IMG/VR virus record: IMGVR_UViG_3300028581_000128
Location: 1 to 34,217 of that record
DNA length: 34,217 nucleotides
From: a virus
Strand: one strand, 5' to 3'
Below, in pieces: positions 7,852 to 16,082 of the stretch (the stretch's first letter is position 1; every line of letters begins with the position of its first letter). Position numbers and translations under genes: made by a program. The notes below the pieces were generated by a model, which did not search any database, was not told the origin of the DNA, and saw only the letters and a list, made by a program, of their open reading frames with translations.

Positions 7852-10473
7852 TTATTGTGTTAATAATTTCAACAATTGAATTTTACATTGTTTAATACCT
7901 TCACTTAATTCTTCTGAAATTCCCAAATCTTTTAGTTTATCTTGAAAGAATTGTATTCTATCTTGGTAATACTTAACTAATTTTTCTTTGTCTCTTCGTA
8001 ATAATTTTTTTTCTGAACTTAATGTTGTTCCTTTCTTTAATTCAAATAATATATTTGTTTTTAATGGTTCTTCATAATAATTGATTATAAATTTAAGACC
8101 ACCGTAATTGGTACTACTTGTTGTTATTATTTTATTATAATCATTTCTGAACATAACATATTCATCTGTTGATGTATTAACATATATTATAATATCAACA
8201 TAATCCATTTTATATTTATTATGTTGGTTATATGATTTAACCCCATAATAAAACCCTCTATCATCGTCTTCAAAATAACCAATATCGTCTGGCTTGAATG
8301 GTTTTACTTGGAAGTAAATTGGTTCATTGTTTTCTAGTTCTAAAACAATATCTTGACCATAAAGTGTATCATTGATTGCTCCACCACAATAGTTATATAA
8401 CTTATAGTCAATATTTTCTTTTTTCTTATCTAAATCATATATTTTCTCAATAATATTTTTGGCAAAAGATTCATTTTTAATACCTTTATCAAAATAATCT
8501 TTAGCAATATCAACTAGTTCTTCTGTGTAAATTCCATCATTTGAGAACAAGTCATATACGTTTTCTAAAATCCAATCCTCAAGATTTAAATTACGTTTTG
8601 TTTTCTTTTTTTCTCTTTTATATATGTTAATAATTGCACTATGAATATTTGTATTGGCATCCCAACGATTAATTAATGACCAATTACCACTTCCACCATA
8701 TTCTTCTTCTGTGTAATAACCTCCAATAATCCCAATGTTTGTTTCGCAATTTGGTTCATTAATTTTACCAATACAACCATTACCTGACTTATCATCATCA
8801 CAACTTGGGTATTGATTAAACATTAAATCCCTCATTCTTTTTTTGGAGAATGGGAAATTACTACCCTCAAGTAATAGTCTGTTTTTACGTGTTGATTCAG
8901 TTAATTTTTTTAAGAAAACATTGCCATCTTTTTTCATTATCTCATCTTCTTTGAATGTATATGAATATTTGAAATTAGAATCGTTTTCAATTGGGGTTGG
9001 GGTTGCGTTATTATTGAATAATATATAATTGTTACGATTATATATGAAAACAAATATTTGAATATTCTTAACTTCATATTTGTTTTTACTTTTGAATACA
9101 TATATTGGTTGTCCATTCTCATCACCTTTAAATAAATCATGTGTTGGTTTAACCTGAACGAACTTATCAACATTGTCTTCATTCCATATCATATCTTGAC
9201 CTTTAAATTTATCACGAAGGTCTCCATCACAAAATCTTGTTATTTTTGATTGACTATATAAGGAATTTAAAATATCTACCGCAGTATTTTCTCTAGTAAT
9301 ACCAAGGTCTAATGATCCTTTTTTTGTTTCAGGATTAGAAATTAATGGTAATAATTGTTGGACTAATTTTCTGTCTTCAGCAAATAAAGCATTTTTCATT
9401 TTATTCATCCAAGACTTAAACGAACTTTTTTCACTATTTAGAAATCCATAAAACTCTAAAATCTTTTTACTAATATCTTTATGACCGTCAAACCAATTCA
9501 AAACTGACCATTCACCTAAACCACCCCTTTGACTCATCGCATATTTACCACCAATAACACCATAACCAGTTTTGCAAGTATCTGATTCTATTTTACCATA
9601 ACAGGCATTTGGTATACGTTTATTTAAGTCATAATCTTTTATTATTTTAGGACTACATTCTGGATATACTTTTTTTAATAATTCTTGGGTTAATTTGGGA
9701 TTAATTCTTCCATTAACGATGTATTCACTTTCAGGTAATCCGTCATTACTAGTTTCTTCTTTAATAATCCTAATTGATTCCATTAATTTAGATTTTTGTT
9801 TTTTCAAATACAAGTCATTTACAAAGTCCCAATTAACTACATGCCAAAAGTTTTTAATATATTCATCTCTTTTGTTTTGATACTTTAGATAATACGCATG
9901 TTCCCATAAGTCCAAACCTAATATTGGAAACCCACCTCCCTCAATAACATTCATTAATGGATTGTCTTGATTTGGTGTTGACATAATTTTTAACCTACCA
10001 TTTTTTGTTAGAACCAACCAACACCATCCAGATCCGAATCTATCTTTAGATTCTTCGTTGAATTTATTTTTAAATTCATTTATTGATCCAAAATCTTTTA
10101 TAATTCTTGATTTTAATTCTGATGGGATTTCTTTTTTTTGGGGTGATAACATTTTCCAAAATAAAACATGGTTAAATGCCCCACCCGCATTGTTTCTGAC
10201 AGTTTTCGGGAATTTACTAATTGATTTAATAATATCTTCTAATTCTAAATCACCGTAATTTTTTTTAGATAACACGTCGTTTAGTTTCTTTACATATGTT
10301 TTATAATGTCCGTTATAATGAACATCCATAGTTTTACCATCAATAAATCTTTTAAGTGAGGATTTCGAATAAGGTAATTTCTCAATCCCAATCTTTTTCA
10401 TTTCCAATAATAGAAACTCACCAGCATTGATTTTTTCTGTTAATAAATTGATTTTGTTTTCAAGTATCATCAT
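7852..10473 (-). CDS. Mn-type superoxide dismutase fused to two nuclease-like modules (candidate packaged polyprotein)
   Basis: This encodes 873 aa. The ATG at 10473 is preferred over an upstream in-frame TTG (10500) because two TATTTATA elements lie just before it. Residues 1-20 (MMILENKINLLTEKINAGE) form a leader ending in L-T-E. Residues ~35-230 are a complete Fe/Mn superoxide dismutase: metal ligands H52, H102, D188 and H192 (LDLWEHAYYL), plus GSGWCWLVL and VVNWDFV. G98 and Q169 match the Gly77/Gln146 pair typical of Mn enzymes. Two related modules follow (~255-510 and ~545-830). Each has a Cys motif (CYGKI/CIGKI), GxIGGxY, WS(V/L)(L/I)N and a nuclease-like D-x(12-13)-QVK (D427/Q440/K442 and D708/Q722/K724), resembling PD-(D/E)xK folds. 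The linkers carry further L-x-E sites (KLMES, KLTES, LLLEG). It would convert superoxide to peroxide and oxygen. Virion packaging is inferred. Confidence 0.85.
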   Translation of the reverse strand: MMILENKINLLTEKINAGEFLLLEMKKIGIEKLPYSKSSLKRFIDGKTMDVHYNGHYKTYVKKLNDVLSKKNYGDLELEDIIKSISKFPKTVRNNAGGAFNHVLFWKMLSPQKKEIPSELKSRIIKDFGSINEFKNKFNEESKDRFGSGWCWLVLTKNGRLKIMSTPNQDNPLMNVIEGGGFPILGLDLWEHAYYLKYQNKRDEYIKNFWHVVNWDFVNDLYLKKQKSKLMESIRIIKEETSNDGLPESEYIVNGRINPKLTQELLKKVYPECSPKIIKDYDLNKRIPNACYGKIESDTCKTGYGVIGGKYAMSQRGGLGEWSVLNWFDGHKDISKKILEFYGFLNSEKSSFKSWMNKMKNALFAEDRKLVQQLLPLISNPETKKGSLDLGITRENTAVDILNSLYSQSKITRFCDGDLRDKFKGQDMIWNEDNVDKFVQVKPTHDLFKGDENGQPIYVFKSKNKYEVKNIQIFVFIYNRNNYILFNNNATPTPIENDSNFKYSYTFKEDEIMKKDGNVFLKKLTESTRKNRLLLEGSNFPFSKKRMRDLMFNQYPSCDDDKSGNGCIGKINEPNCETNIGIIGGYYTEEEYGGSGNWSLINRWDANTNIHSAIINIYKREKKKTKRNLNLEDWILENVYDLFSNDGIYTEELVDIAKDYFDKGIKNESFAKNIIEKIYDLDKKKENIDYKLYNYCGGAINDTLYGQDIVLELENNEPIYFQVKPFKPDDIGYFEDDDRGFYYGVKSYNQHNKYKMDYVDIIIYVNTSTDEYVMFRNDYNKIITTSSTNYGGLKFIINYYEEPLKTNILFELKKGTTLSSEKKLLRRDKEKLVKYYQDRIQFFQDKLKDLGISEELSEGIKQCKIQLLKLLTQ

Positions 10474-10477
10474 AAGA

Positions 10478-10496
10478 TATAAATATCCTATAAATA
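10478..10496 (-). promoter_or_regulatory. Tandem TATTTATA elements before the SOD fusion gene
   Basis: Two TATTTATA copies on the minus strand (10478-10485 and 10489-10496) are offset by 11 nt. The upstream copy begins 23 nt from ATG 10473 and matches the usual spacing. They lie at the end of the helicase gene and suggest late transcription of the fusion gene independent of the helicase. Confidence 0.5.
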
Positions 10497-12263
10497 TCAA
10501 TGTGATACGTTAATCTTATTCATTATCTGTTCTATAAATTCAGCCTTATCAATATTATCGCCCATAACAGTATCAATGATATTCTTTTTATTAATTAACA
10601 TATCATATATAACACCCTCAATAGTATTATCAAAGATTGGGTAATAAACTGAAACACAATTTTTCTGCCCATATCTATAAGCTCTATCTTCAGCCTGTTG
10701 GTGATGTGCGGGAACAAACGATAAGTCATTGAATATAACTGCTTCTCCTGCGGTTAATGTAATACCAACTCCTGCTGCTTGAATATTACCAACGAATACA
10801 GATATCTTTTCATTATCTTGGAATTGATCAACAGCGTATTGTCTTTGAGCCTTTGAACAAGTCCCATCCAAATAAACTGATTTCTTCCCAAAGTGGGTGT
10901 GGATTTGTTGTAGGGTATCAGTAAAGTTTGTGAATACAATAACCTTCTTGCCTTGTTCCAATACATTCTCAATAAATTCAATTGTATCAGGTACTTTTCC
11001 TTCGGCAATTGCTTGTCTAACCTTCATCAACTTATTAAATTGAACGGTTAATGATTTTGATTCGTTAGGGTTTTTATTATACCACTCATAATATTCCCCC
11101 ATCAATTCTTCATATTTCTTTGATTTTAATCTCAAATAGATTGGGGTTATAATCTTCTCAGGTAAATCCAAAACATCTTCTTTTAATCTTCTTAACACTT
11201 GTCTTGATGTCCTATCTCTTAATTCTTCCAAGTTAGATGCTCCGTTGACATTCCACACCTTTCTATTTCCCGCCTTGAATTGATATCCTTGACAATACCG
11301 AATAACATAAGCCATCCAATTTTGAGCTACAGGACTTTCAATTAAGTTTAATAAGTTATAATAATTGATTGGTCTGTTTGTCATTGGAGTTCCTGTTAAC
11401 AACCAAAGGTATTCTGAACTCTTAACAAAACTATTAATCAATTTCGTTCTCAATGATTGGGGATTTGCAACATAATGTGCCTCGTCCATTATAATCAAAT
11501 CAAAATTACCTTTTGTAATTGGGGAGTTCTCCTTATCTTTTAAATCATAGAAATTTTTAACAATATCATAATTTATGATAACAATATCGTGCTCGGTGGA
11601 GAAATTCTTTCCCTCACAAATATAAACACTTCTATCGGAATAATTTCTAATTTCCCTCTCCCAATTTAACTTTAATGAAGCGGGACATATTATTAAGATT
11701 TTCTTAACATTTGTTTCTAGTGAGGCTATGATTGCCGCAGTTGTTTTTCCCAGGCCCATATCGTCTGCTAATATGAATTTTTTACTACCAACCAATTTCT
11801 CAATGGCGACCTTTTGATGTTCCAAGGGCGTCCTATGACTATACTTTGAATAATCAATTTTAACTTCAGTTGTGTTATGTGTTTTCAATAACGCGGCTTT
11901 AGGTAACCACATATCTGATAACGTATCACCAGTGTTAAACTTACCCCAAATGTGATAAGATTTTTCTTTATCAACCAATAATTTTTCAACCCAAACGTCT
12001 GTGGGGATGTTCAACATATTTTTTTCATCAGCAATCTTCTTTGCGAAATAAGGTTCTATGTTCACCCATTTCTTGGCAACCTTTGGTTCAACTGAATTAT
12101 AATTTACGATATATTCTGATTGGGATCTGGTGGGATAGAATTTCTTATTGGTTTCTTTTAGATTTTTTAGTTTGAGGATATAATTGTTCCCACCCAAATA
12201 ATTATCTAAAATATATAGAGCTTTTGTTTCAATAAGAGTTGATGTTTTTCCTGTTAAAGTCAA
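10497..12263 (-). CDS. SNF2-family DNA helicase/translocase
   Basis: This encodes 588 aa. The N-terminal ~150 residues are unassigned. The SNF2 ATPase core follows: Walker A ADDMGLGKT (K173), motif II DEAH (260-263), motif III LLTGTP, and motif VI QAEDRAYRYGQ (523-533), the classic SNF2 signature. It resembles the SMARCAL1/HepA-like class that remodels or anneals DNA at forks, so a role in phage replication, recombination or fork repair is likely; T4 uses the unrelated UvsW for such tasks. The start appears to be TTG (12263), since no ATG occurs in frame for ~80 codons and an in-frame stop lies at 12297-12299. A TTGATA-17-TATTTT promoter lies upstream. The gene ends 23 nt before the fusion gene. 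Confidence 0.92.
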   Translation of the reverse strand: MTLTGKTSTLIETKALYILDNYLGGNNYILKLKNLKETNKKFYPTRSQSEYIVNYNSVEPKVAKKWVNIEPYFAKKIADEKNMLNIPTDVWVEKLLVDKEKSYHIWGKFNTGDTLSDMWLPKAALLKTHNTTEVKIDYSKYSHRTPLEHQKVAIEKLVGSKKFILADDMGLGKTTAAIIASLETNVKKILIICPASLKLNWEREIRNYSDRSVYICEGKNFSTEHDIVIINYDIVKNFYDLKDKENSPITKGNFDLIIMDEAHYVANPQSLRTKLINSFVKSSEYLWLLTGTPMTNRPINYYNLLNLIESPVAQNWMAYVIRYCQGYQFKAGNRKVWNVNGASNLEELRDRTSRQVLRRLKEDVLDLPEKIITPIYLRLKSKKYEELMGEYYEWYNKNPNESKSLTVQFNKLMKVRQAIAEGKVPDTIEFIENVLEQGKKVIVFTNFTDTLQQIHTHFGKKSVYLDGTCSKAQRQYAVDQFQDNEKISVFVGNIQAAGVGITLTAGEAVIFNDLSFVPAHHQQAEDRAYRYGQKNCVSVYYPIFDNTIEGVIYDMLINKKNIIDTVMGDNIDKAEFIEQIMNKINVSH

Positions 12264-12281
12264 AATAAAGATTTTAACATA

Positions 12282-12310
12282 AAAATAGTTGAAAGTTTAA
12301 TATTTATCAA
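12282..12310 (-). promoter_or_regulatory. Sigma70-like promoter for the SNF2 helicase
   Basis: On the minus strand, TTGATA (12305-12310), a 17-nt spacer and TATTTT (12282-12287) lie just before the TTG start at 12263. The architecture matches the polymerase promoter. It overlaps the divergent TATTTAT element of the gene at 12312. The -10 match is moderate in this AT-rich region. Confidence 0.4.
12301..12307 (+). promoter_or_regulatory. TATTTAT element before the gp14-like gene
   Basis: TATTTAT starts 11 nt before ATG 12312 and 23 nt before the in-frame ATG at 12324. The 23-nt spacing fits the other genes, which favours 12324 as an alternative start. Confidence 0.4.
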
Positions 12311-12311
12311 T

Positions 12312-12824
12312 ATGATAAACAAAATGCCTATAACAAGGGTTGGTAAGTTTTTTGGAGCTGAAGACTATAACTTGGACTTATCTATTGGGGAAGAATGGTT
12401 GTATGGTGATATGAATTTCACCGTTGTATTGTATCGTGTAGATAGAATGAAAACCAAGACTGACGATGTATATGGTGAAACATTAAAAGATGGAATTAAA
12501 TTTTTACCCCCAATTGAATTAAAGGGTTATGTTCAGATTATGGCACCAGAGAATAAACAGATTGCTGGAAATAAGATAAATCAATTTGAACCAGGTAATA
12601 TGAAATTCTCAACATACCAAAAACAATTGGATGAGTTGGGAGTTGATATTGAATTTGGGGATTACTTGGGTTATTACGAAACTGAGGATAGAATCAGATA
12701 CTATATTGTTAATAATGATGGTAGGGTTGTATCTGACAACAAACATAACTATGCGGGGTATAAACCTTATTATAGAACTATTATAGCATCAGCTGTAGTA
12801 GATAATGAATTTAGAGGATTATAA
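12312..12824 (+). CDS. Putative neck protein, T4 gp14-like by position
   Basis: This encodes 170 aa from ATG 12312, or 166 aa from ATG 12324 (MPITRVGKFFG). The second is plausible because it is preceded by ATAAACAAA and has better spacing to the TATTTAT element. The protein is beta-rich with conserved-looking segments: LGVDIEFGDYLGYYETED, RYYIVNNDGRVVSDNKHN, AGYKPYYRTIIASAV. It sits two bases before a gp15-like gene and upstream of the sheath, as gp14 does in T4-type clusters. I call it a neck/head-closure protein from context and weak pattern similarity; a tail-terminator component is the alternative. Confidence 0.6.
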   Translation: MINKMPITRVGKFFGAEDYNLDLSIGEEWLYGDMNFTVVLYRVDRMKTKTDDVYGETLKDGIKFLPPIELKGYVQIMAPENKQIAGNKINQFEPGNMKFSTYQKQLDELGVDIEFGDYLGYYETEDRIRYYIVNNDGRVVSDNKHNYAGYKPYYRTIIASAVVDNEFRGL

Positions 12825-12826
12825 TT

Positions 12827-13864
12827 ATGCCATTACCTAAAAAGATTAAAAAGAATTTACCATTAACTGAATCCAAAATTTTATTGGCTAGAAGGCAAGA
12901 GTTGTTGGATAAAATCAATAAGGACGGAACATATCTACCCAAATCATTACTACATGCTGATTTGGATGGTGGGTTTTTGGATTTTGTTAAGAATGAGCTA
13001 AGATTATCTGTTGATGGTAAGGTAGTACCAAATGTTGATATATTAATGACCACTCAGAATTGGGCACAATTTACACAGACTTGGGATTTCCAAAATATAG
13101 ATAAAAACGCAGAACCCCCATTTATAACAGTTGTTAGAACTCCTGAAGTTAAATATGGAACTAATCCAGCTACACTATATACAATACCAAATAGGAGACA
13201 ATTTTTTTATGCTCAAGTTCCAACTTGGGATGGGAATAGAGTAGGTATGGATATATATACAATACCCCAACCAGTACCAATTGATATAACCTATCAAGTA
13301 AAAATAATTTGTAATAGAATGAGGGAGTTAAACTCATTCAATAAAATTGTAATTGAGAAGTTTTCGTCAAGACAAGCATATCAAGTTATTAAAGGACATT
13401 ACATTCCAATTATAATGGGAGGGATTACTGATGAATCCGTGATGGATATGGAGAAAAGAAAATATTATATCCAAAGTTATGAATTCACAATGTTGGGATT
13501 TTTGATTGATGAAAATGAATTTGAGGTTAGCCCAGCAATTACAAGAGCGCTTCAAGTTTTTGAAACTGATACAAGGAGTGTGAGTAGGGGTAAAAGAAAA
13601 GATATTCCAAATGATACAACTGAAATAAATTCTGTATTTAAAGTTGGTGTAACATCATTATCAGAACGATTTAATTATATTACGGATTTGACTATTGAAC
13701 AAACAACCAATATTGATTCATATGATGTGTTTATCAATAATGATTATTATGGTTCTGATGTTAATTTAATCCAATTAAATAGTGGGGATGTAATAAGAAT
13801 TGATATTGTTAAGGTTGATACTTTGAGTGATAGTACAATAAGGATAATTAGTAAATTAATTTAA
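12827..13864 (+). CDS. Tail terminator / sheath completion protein, T4 gp15-like
   Basis: This encodes 345 aa. Residues ~100-235 follow the gp15 pattern: PIDITYQVKIICNRMREL, FSSRQAYQVIKGHYIPIIM, then RKYYIQSYEFTMLGFLIDE. T4 gp15 (272 aa) caps the top of the tube and sheath and binds the neck. The N-terminal ~70 residues are basic and helical (MPLPKKIKKNLP...). A C-terminal extension of ~100 residues is predicted to be a beta domain (FNYITDLTIEQTTNIDSYD), absent from T4 gp15. The ATG lies two bases after the previous stop, so the genes are cotranscribed. AGAGGA lies upstream, one of few Shine-Dalgarno-like sequences here. The stop overlaps that of the convergent small regulator at 13861. Confidence 0.7.
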   Translation: MPLPKKIKKNLPLTESKILLARRQELLDKINKDGTYLPKSLLHADLDGGFLDFVKNELRLSVDGKVVPNVDILMTTQNWAQFTQTWDFQNIDKNAEPPFITVVRTPEVKYGTNPATLYTIPNRRQFFYAQVPTWDGNRVGMDIYTIPQPVPIDITYQVKIICNRMRELNSFNKIVIEKFSSRQAYQVIKGHYIPIIMGGITDESVMDMEKRKYYIQSYEFTMLGFLIDENEFEVSPAITRALQVFETDTRSVSRGKRKDIPNDTTEINSVFKVGVTSLSERFNYITDLTIEQTTNIDSYDVFINNDYYGSDVNLIQLNSGDVIRIDIVKVDTLSDSTIRIISKLI

Positions 13865-14025
13865 TTATCCCCATAGATATCTTTTTTTTCTTTACATTTT
13901 TCAACAATCAATTTTTCTAAAAAACGATACATCTTGATACCATTTTTATCACAATAACTTTTGAGTACATTATGAACCTCAATAGATATTTTTAAATTTT
14001 TGATTTTCTTCTCCTTATCATCCAT
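13861..14025 (-). CDS. Small ribbon-helix-helix DNA-binding regulator (54 aa)
   Basis: The frame from ATG 14025 to TAA 13861 encodes 54 aa. After MDDKEKKIKN comes a strand (LKISI) and two helices (EVHNVLKSYCDKNG, KMYRFLEKLIVEKCKE), the layout of CopG/Arc-type ribbon-helix-helix repressors. Such proteins bind palindromes as dimers through the paired strands. A 16-bp perfect palindrome lies on its own promoter 13 bp upstream of the ATG, which strongly suggests autoregulation. The stop codon overlaps the convergent gp15-like stop. It is antisense in orientation to the flanking structural genes and probably early. Confidence 0.75.
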   Translation of the reverse strand: MDDKEKKIKNLKISIEVHNVLKSYCDKNGIKMYRFLEKLIVEKCKEKKDIYGDN

Positions 14026-14037
14026 AGCAGAAAAAAG

Positions 14038-14053
14038 GTAGAATTAATTCTAC
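14038..14053. promoter_or_regulatory. 16-bp palindromic operator candidate
   Basis: GTAGAATTAATTCTAC is a perfect 16-bp palindrome. It overlaps the predicted transcription start of the minus-strand regulator, just downstream of its -10. A bound ribbon-helix-helix dimer or tetramer here would block RNA polymerase. Confidence 0.6.
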
Positions 14054-14055
14054 TC

Positions 14056-14083
14056 AATTTATATATACATATCTATATGTCAA
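14056..14083 (-). promoter_or_regulatory. Sigma70-like promoter of the small regulator
   Basis: On the minus strand there is a perfect TTGACA (14078-14083), a 16-nt spacer and TAAATT (14056-14061). The start site falls in the palindrome at 14038-14053. The -35 is the best consensus match in the window. Confidence 0.55.
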
Positions 14084-14104
14084 GTATTTTACATTTTTCT
14101 TTAA

Positions 14105-14112
14105 TATTTATG
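14105..14112 (+). promoter_or_regulatory. TATTTATG element upstream of the sheath gene
   Basis: It begins 43 nt before ATG 14148. The tail tube gene has nearly the same spacing (42 nt), suggesting both highly expressed tail genes use a longer leader. Confidence 0.45.
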
Positions 14113-14147
14113 TAATAAATAAATAAATTACTAAACACTAAAAAAAA

Positions 14148-16082
14148 ATGTCTAATTCTAAAGTTTTCGTATCACCAGGTGTTTATACTTCCGAAGTTGA
14201 CTTAAGTTTTGTATCACAGAGTGTGGGTGTTACAACATTAGGTATTGTCGGTGAAACTCTTAAAGGTCCCGCTTTTGAACCTATATTCATTAGAAACTTT
14301 GACGAGTTCACAGCCTACTTTGGTGGTACTTCACCAGAAAAATTCATCAACACACAAATACCAAAATATGAGGCGGCTTATATTGCCAAGGCGTATTTGC
14401 AACAATCTAATCAATTATTTGTAACAAGAATATTGGGATTATCAGGTTATGATGCGGGACCATCTTGGTCTATATCAACAATTGCAAATGTTGACCAATC
14501 AACCGTTGATTTCTTATGTTTGGGTTCAACAATACCATCAGGTACTTGTGAACCAGTTTGTACTGGGTACTCAATCTATGATTATTCAATTGACTTTACT
14601 GGTTGTACTAACAATGTGGAAACAATTGCCTTTACATCAAGTATTGAACCATTAATTCTAAGTAAAATTGATTTACCTTTTGAACAGTTCAACGGTTCAA
14701 TTAGTACCTTGAGGGATAATATGTATCAACAAATATTGGATGTATTAATTACCCCAAGTTTGGATGACAATTCAATTTACTACTATGGACCAATTTCGGG
14801 TTCAGATTACACAGCCTTAGTTTCAACAGGATATACTGCCGCAACTAATGTGTTTAAAGTAGATAATGTTGATGCTAGTCTTATTAATTACAACGCCCCA
14901 GCTAATGACCCTTGGTATTATGCTTTGTTTGACCATACTGGTATTAATTCAATGTATACTGGGTTTTCGTATTATTCTATTGTATCTGGATTGACGGTGT
15001 TGCCGACAACAATAACTTCAACGATGCCACCGCCACCGCCACCACCATCACCAACACCAATTAATCCTTGTGTGACACCATTACCAACACCAACACCAAC
15101 GACTACTCCAACACCTGTTGTTGTAACTTGTTATTCGGGTATTGTCACTGGAACTATATATGTGTTCTCAGGTATGGCGTATACTAATTACGATGATTTG
15201 GTTATCGCCACATTACGTTCAAGGGGTATTGCTACTTATGGTAGTAATAGTACAGGTCCAGCTTATCAAGTAACGGGTTTGACTGATGTGTCATTGAATT
15301 GTATTGGAACATATTCTGCGGTAACTAAAAACCCATATTCAACTTTTGGGGTAAATGTAACAGATAAGGACGGAGATACTTTCTTCTTTGAAACTTCATT
15401 CTCAAATTCAAATGTTAATTATATTGGTAAGGTATTTGGTTACTCTAACTTTGCAAAACCTAGAACTGTTGTACCATTATTTTTGGAAGAAAGATTCCAA
15501 AGTTTATTAAATTACGCTTACAGAAAAGGTTATATCAGAGGTTTGAATTGTAATTTGACTTCTTTAGATTCAGCAATTTCTCAAGTATCAACATCAATTG
15601 GATGGTATTTGGAACAATATCAATCACCGGAATCACCTTGGGTTGTTTCTGAATTAAGAGGTAATAAAGTATTCAATCTATTTAAGTTTATTACAATAGC
15701 TGATGGTGATGCCGCTAATACGGAAGTAAAAATATCAATTGGTAATATGTCGTTCAATAATGGAACATTTGATGTATTTGTACGTGATTTCTTTGATACT
15801 GATGCTAATCCTGTGGTAATTGAGAGATTCACCAATTGTACGATGAACCCCAATGAAAATAGTTTTATTGCTAAAAAGATTGGTACTAGTAATGGTGAGT
15901 TCCAAATGAATTCAAAATATGTGATGTTGGAGATGAATGAAGATGCTCCAACTGATGCCTTACCTTGTGGATTTGAAGGTTATATGTTTAGGGAGTATGC
16001 TGGCGTAAATCTCCATTCCCAATTTATAAAACAAAATATGATTTCCCTGGTGAAGTTATATACAATCCACCATTTGGTTTAA
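14148..16082 (+). CDS. Contractile tail sheath protein, N-terminal part (frame broken)
   Basis: This encodes 644 aa up to a premature stop. The start SPGVYTSEVDLSFVSQSVGV and the run TTLGIVGETLKGPAFEPI match the N-terminus of T4 gp18-type sheaths. Residues ~293-324 are a Pro/Thr-rich linker (PPPPPPPSPTP...) opening a large insertion. The core resumes at FGVNVTDKDGDTFFFE and LEERFQSLLNYAYRKGY. Up to FREYAGVN the reading is sheath-like; after about 16010 the frame turns to HSQFIKQNMISLV and stops. The true continuation (SPFPIYKTKYDFPGEV) is in the next frame. Restoring one base near 16009-16011 would give a ~1113-aa sheath ending at 17488; T4 gp18 is 659 aa. ATG 14148 follows an A-run. Confidence 0.85.
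   Translation: MSNSKVFVSPGVYTSEVDLSFVSQSVGVTTLGIVGETLKGPAFEPIFIRNFDEFTAYFGGTSPEKFINTQIPKYEAAYIAKAYLQQSNQLFVTRILGLSGYDAGPSWSISTIANVDQSTVDFLCLGSTIPSGTCEPVCTGYSIYDYSIDFTGCTNNVETIAFTSSIEPLILSKIDLPFEQFNGSISTLRDNMYQQILDVLITPSLDDNSIYYYGPISGSDYTALVSTGYTAATNVFKVDNVDASLINYNAPANDPWYYALFDHTGINSMYTGFSYYSIVSGLTVLPTTITSTMPPPPPPPSPTPINPCVTPLPTPTPTTTPTPVVVTCYSGIVTGTIYVFSGMAYTNYDDLVIATLRSRGIATYGSNSTGPAYQVTGLTDVSLNCIGTYSAVTKNPYSTFGVNVTDKDGDTFFFETSFSNSNVNYIGKVFGYSNFAKPRTVVPLFLEERFQSLLNYAYRKGYIRGLNCNLTSLDSAISQVSTSIGWYLEQYQSPESPWVVSELRGNKVFNLFKFITIADGDAANTEVKISIGNMSFNNGTFDVFVRDFFDTDANPVVIERFTNCTMNPNENSFIAKKIGTSNGEFQMNSKYVMLEMNEDAPTDALPCGFEGYMFREYAGVNLHSQFIKQNMISLVKLYTIHHLV

Noticed and set aside
10474-10500. TTG at 10500 as start of the superoxide dismutase fusion gene
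   Set aside because: It overlaps the helicase stop, and its first nine codons coincide with two TATTTATA elements. The ATG at 10473 gives a leader similar to the two other leader proteins.
16005-16045. Programmed -1 frameshift as the cause of the sheath break
   Set aside because: No X-XXY-YYZ heptamer is in frame at the junction, and a single missing T explains the join exactly.
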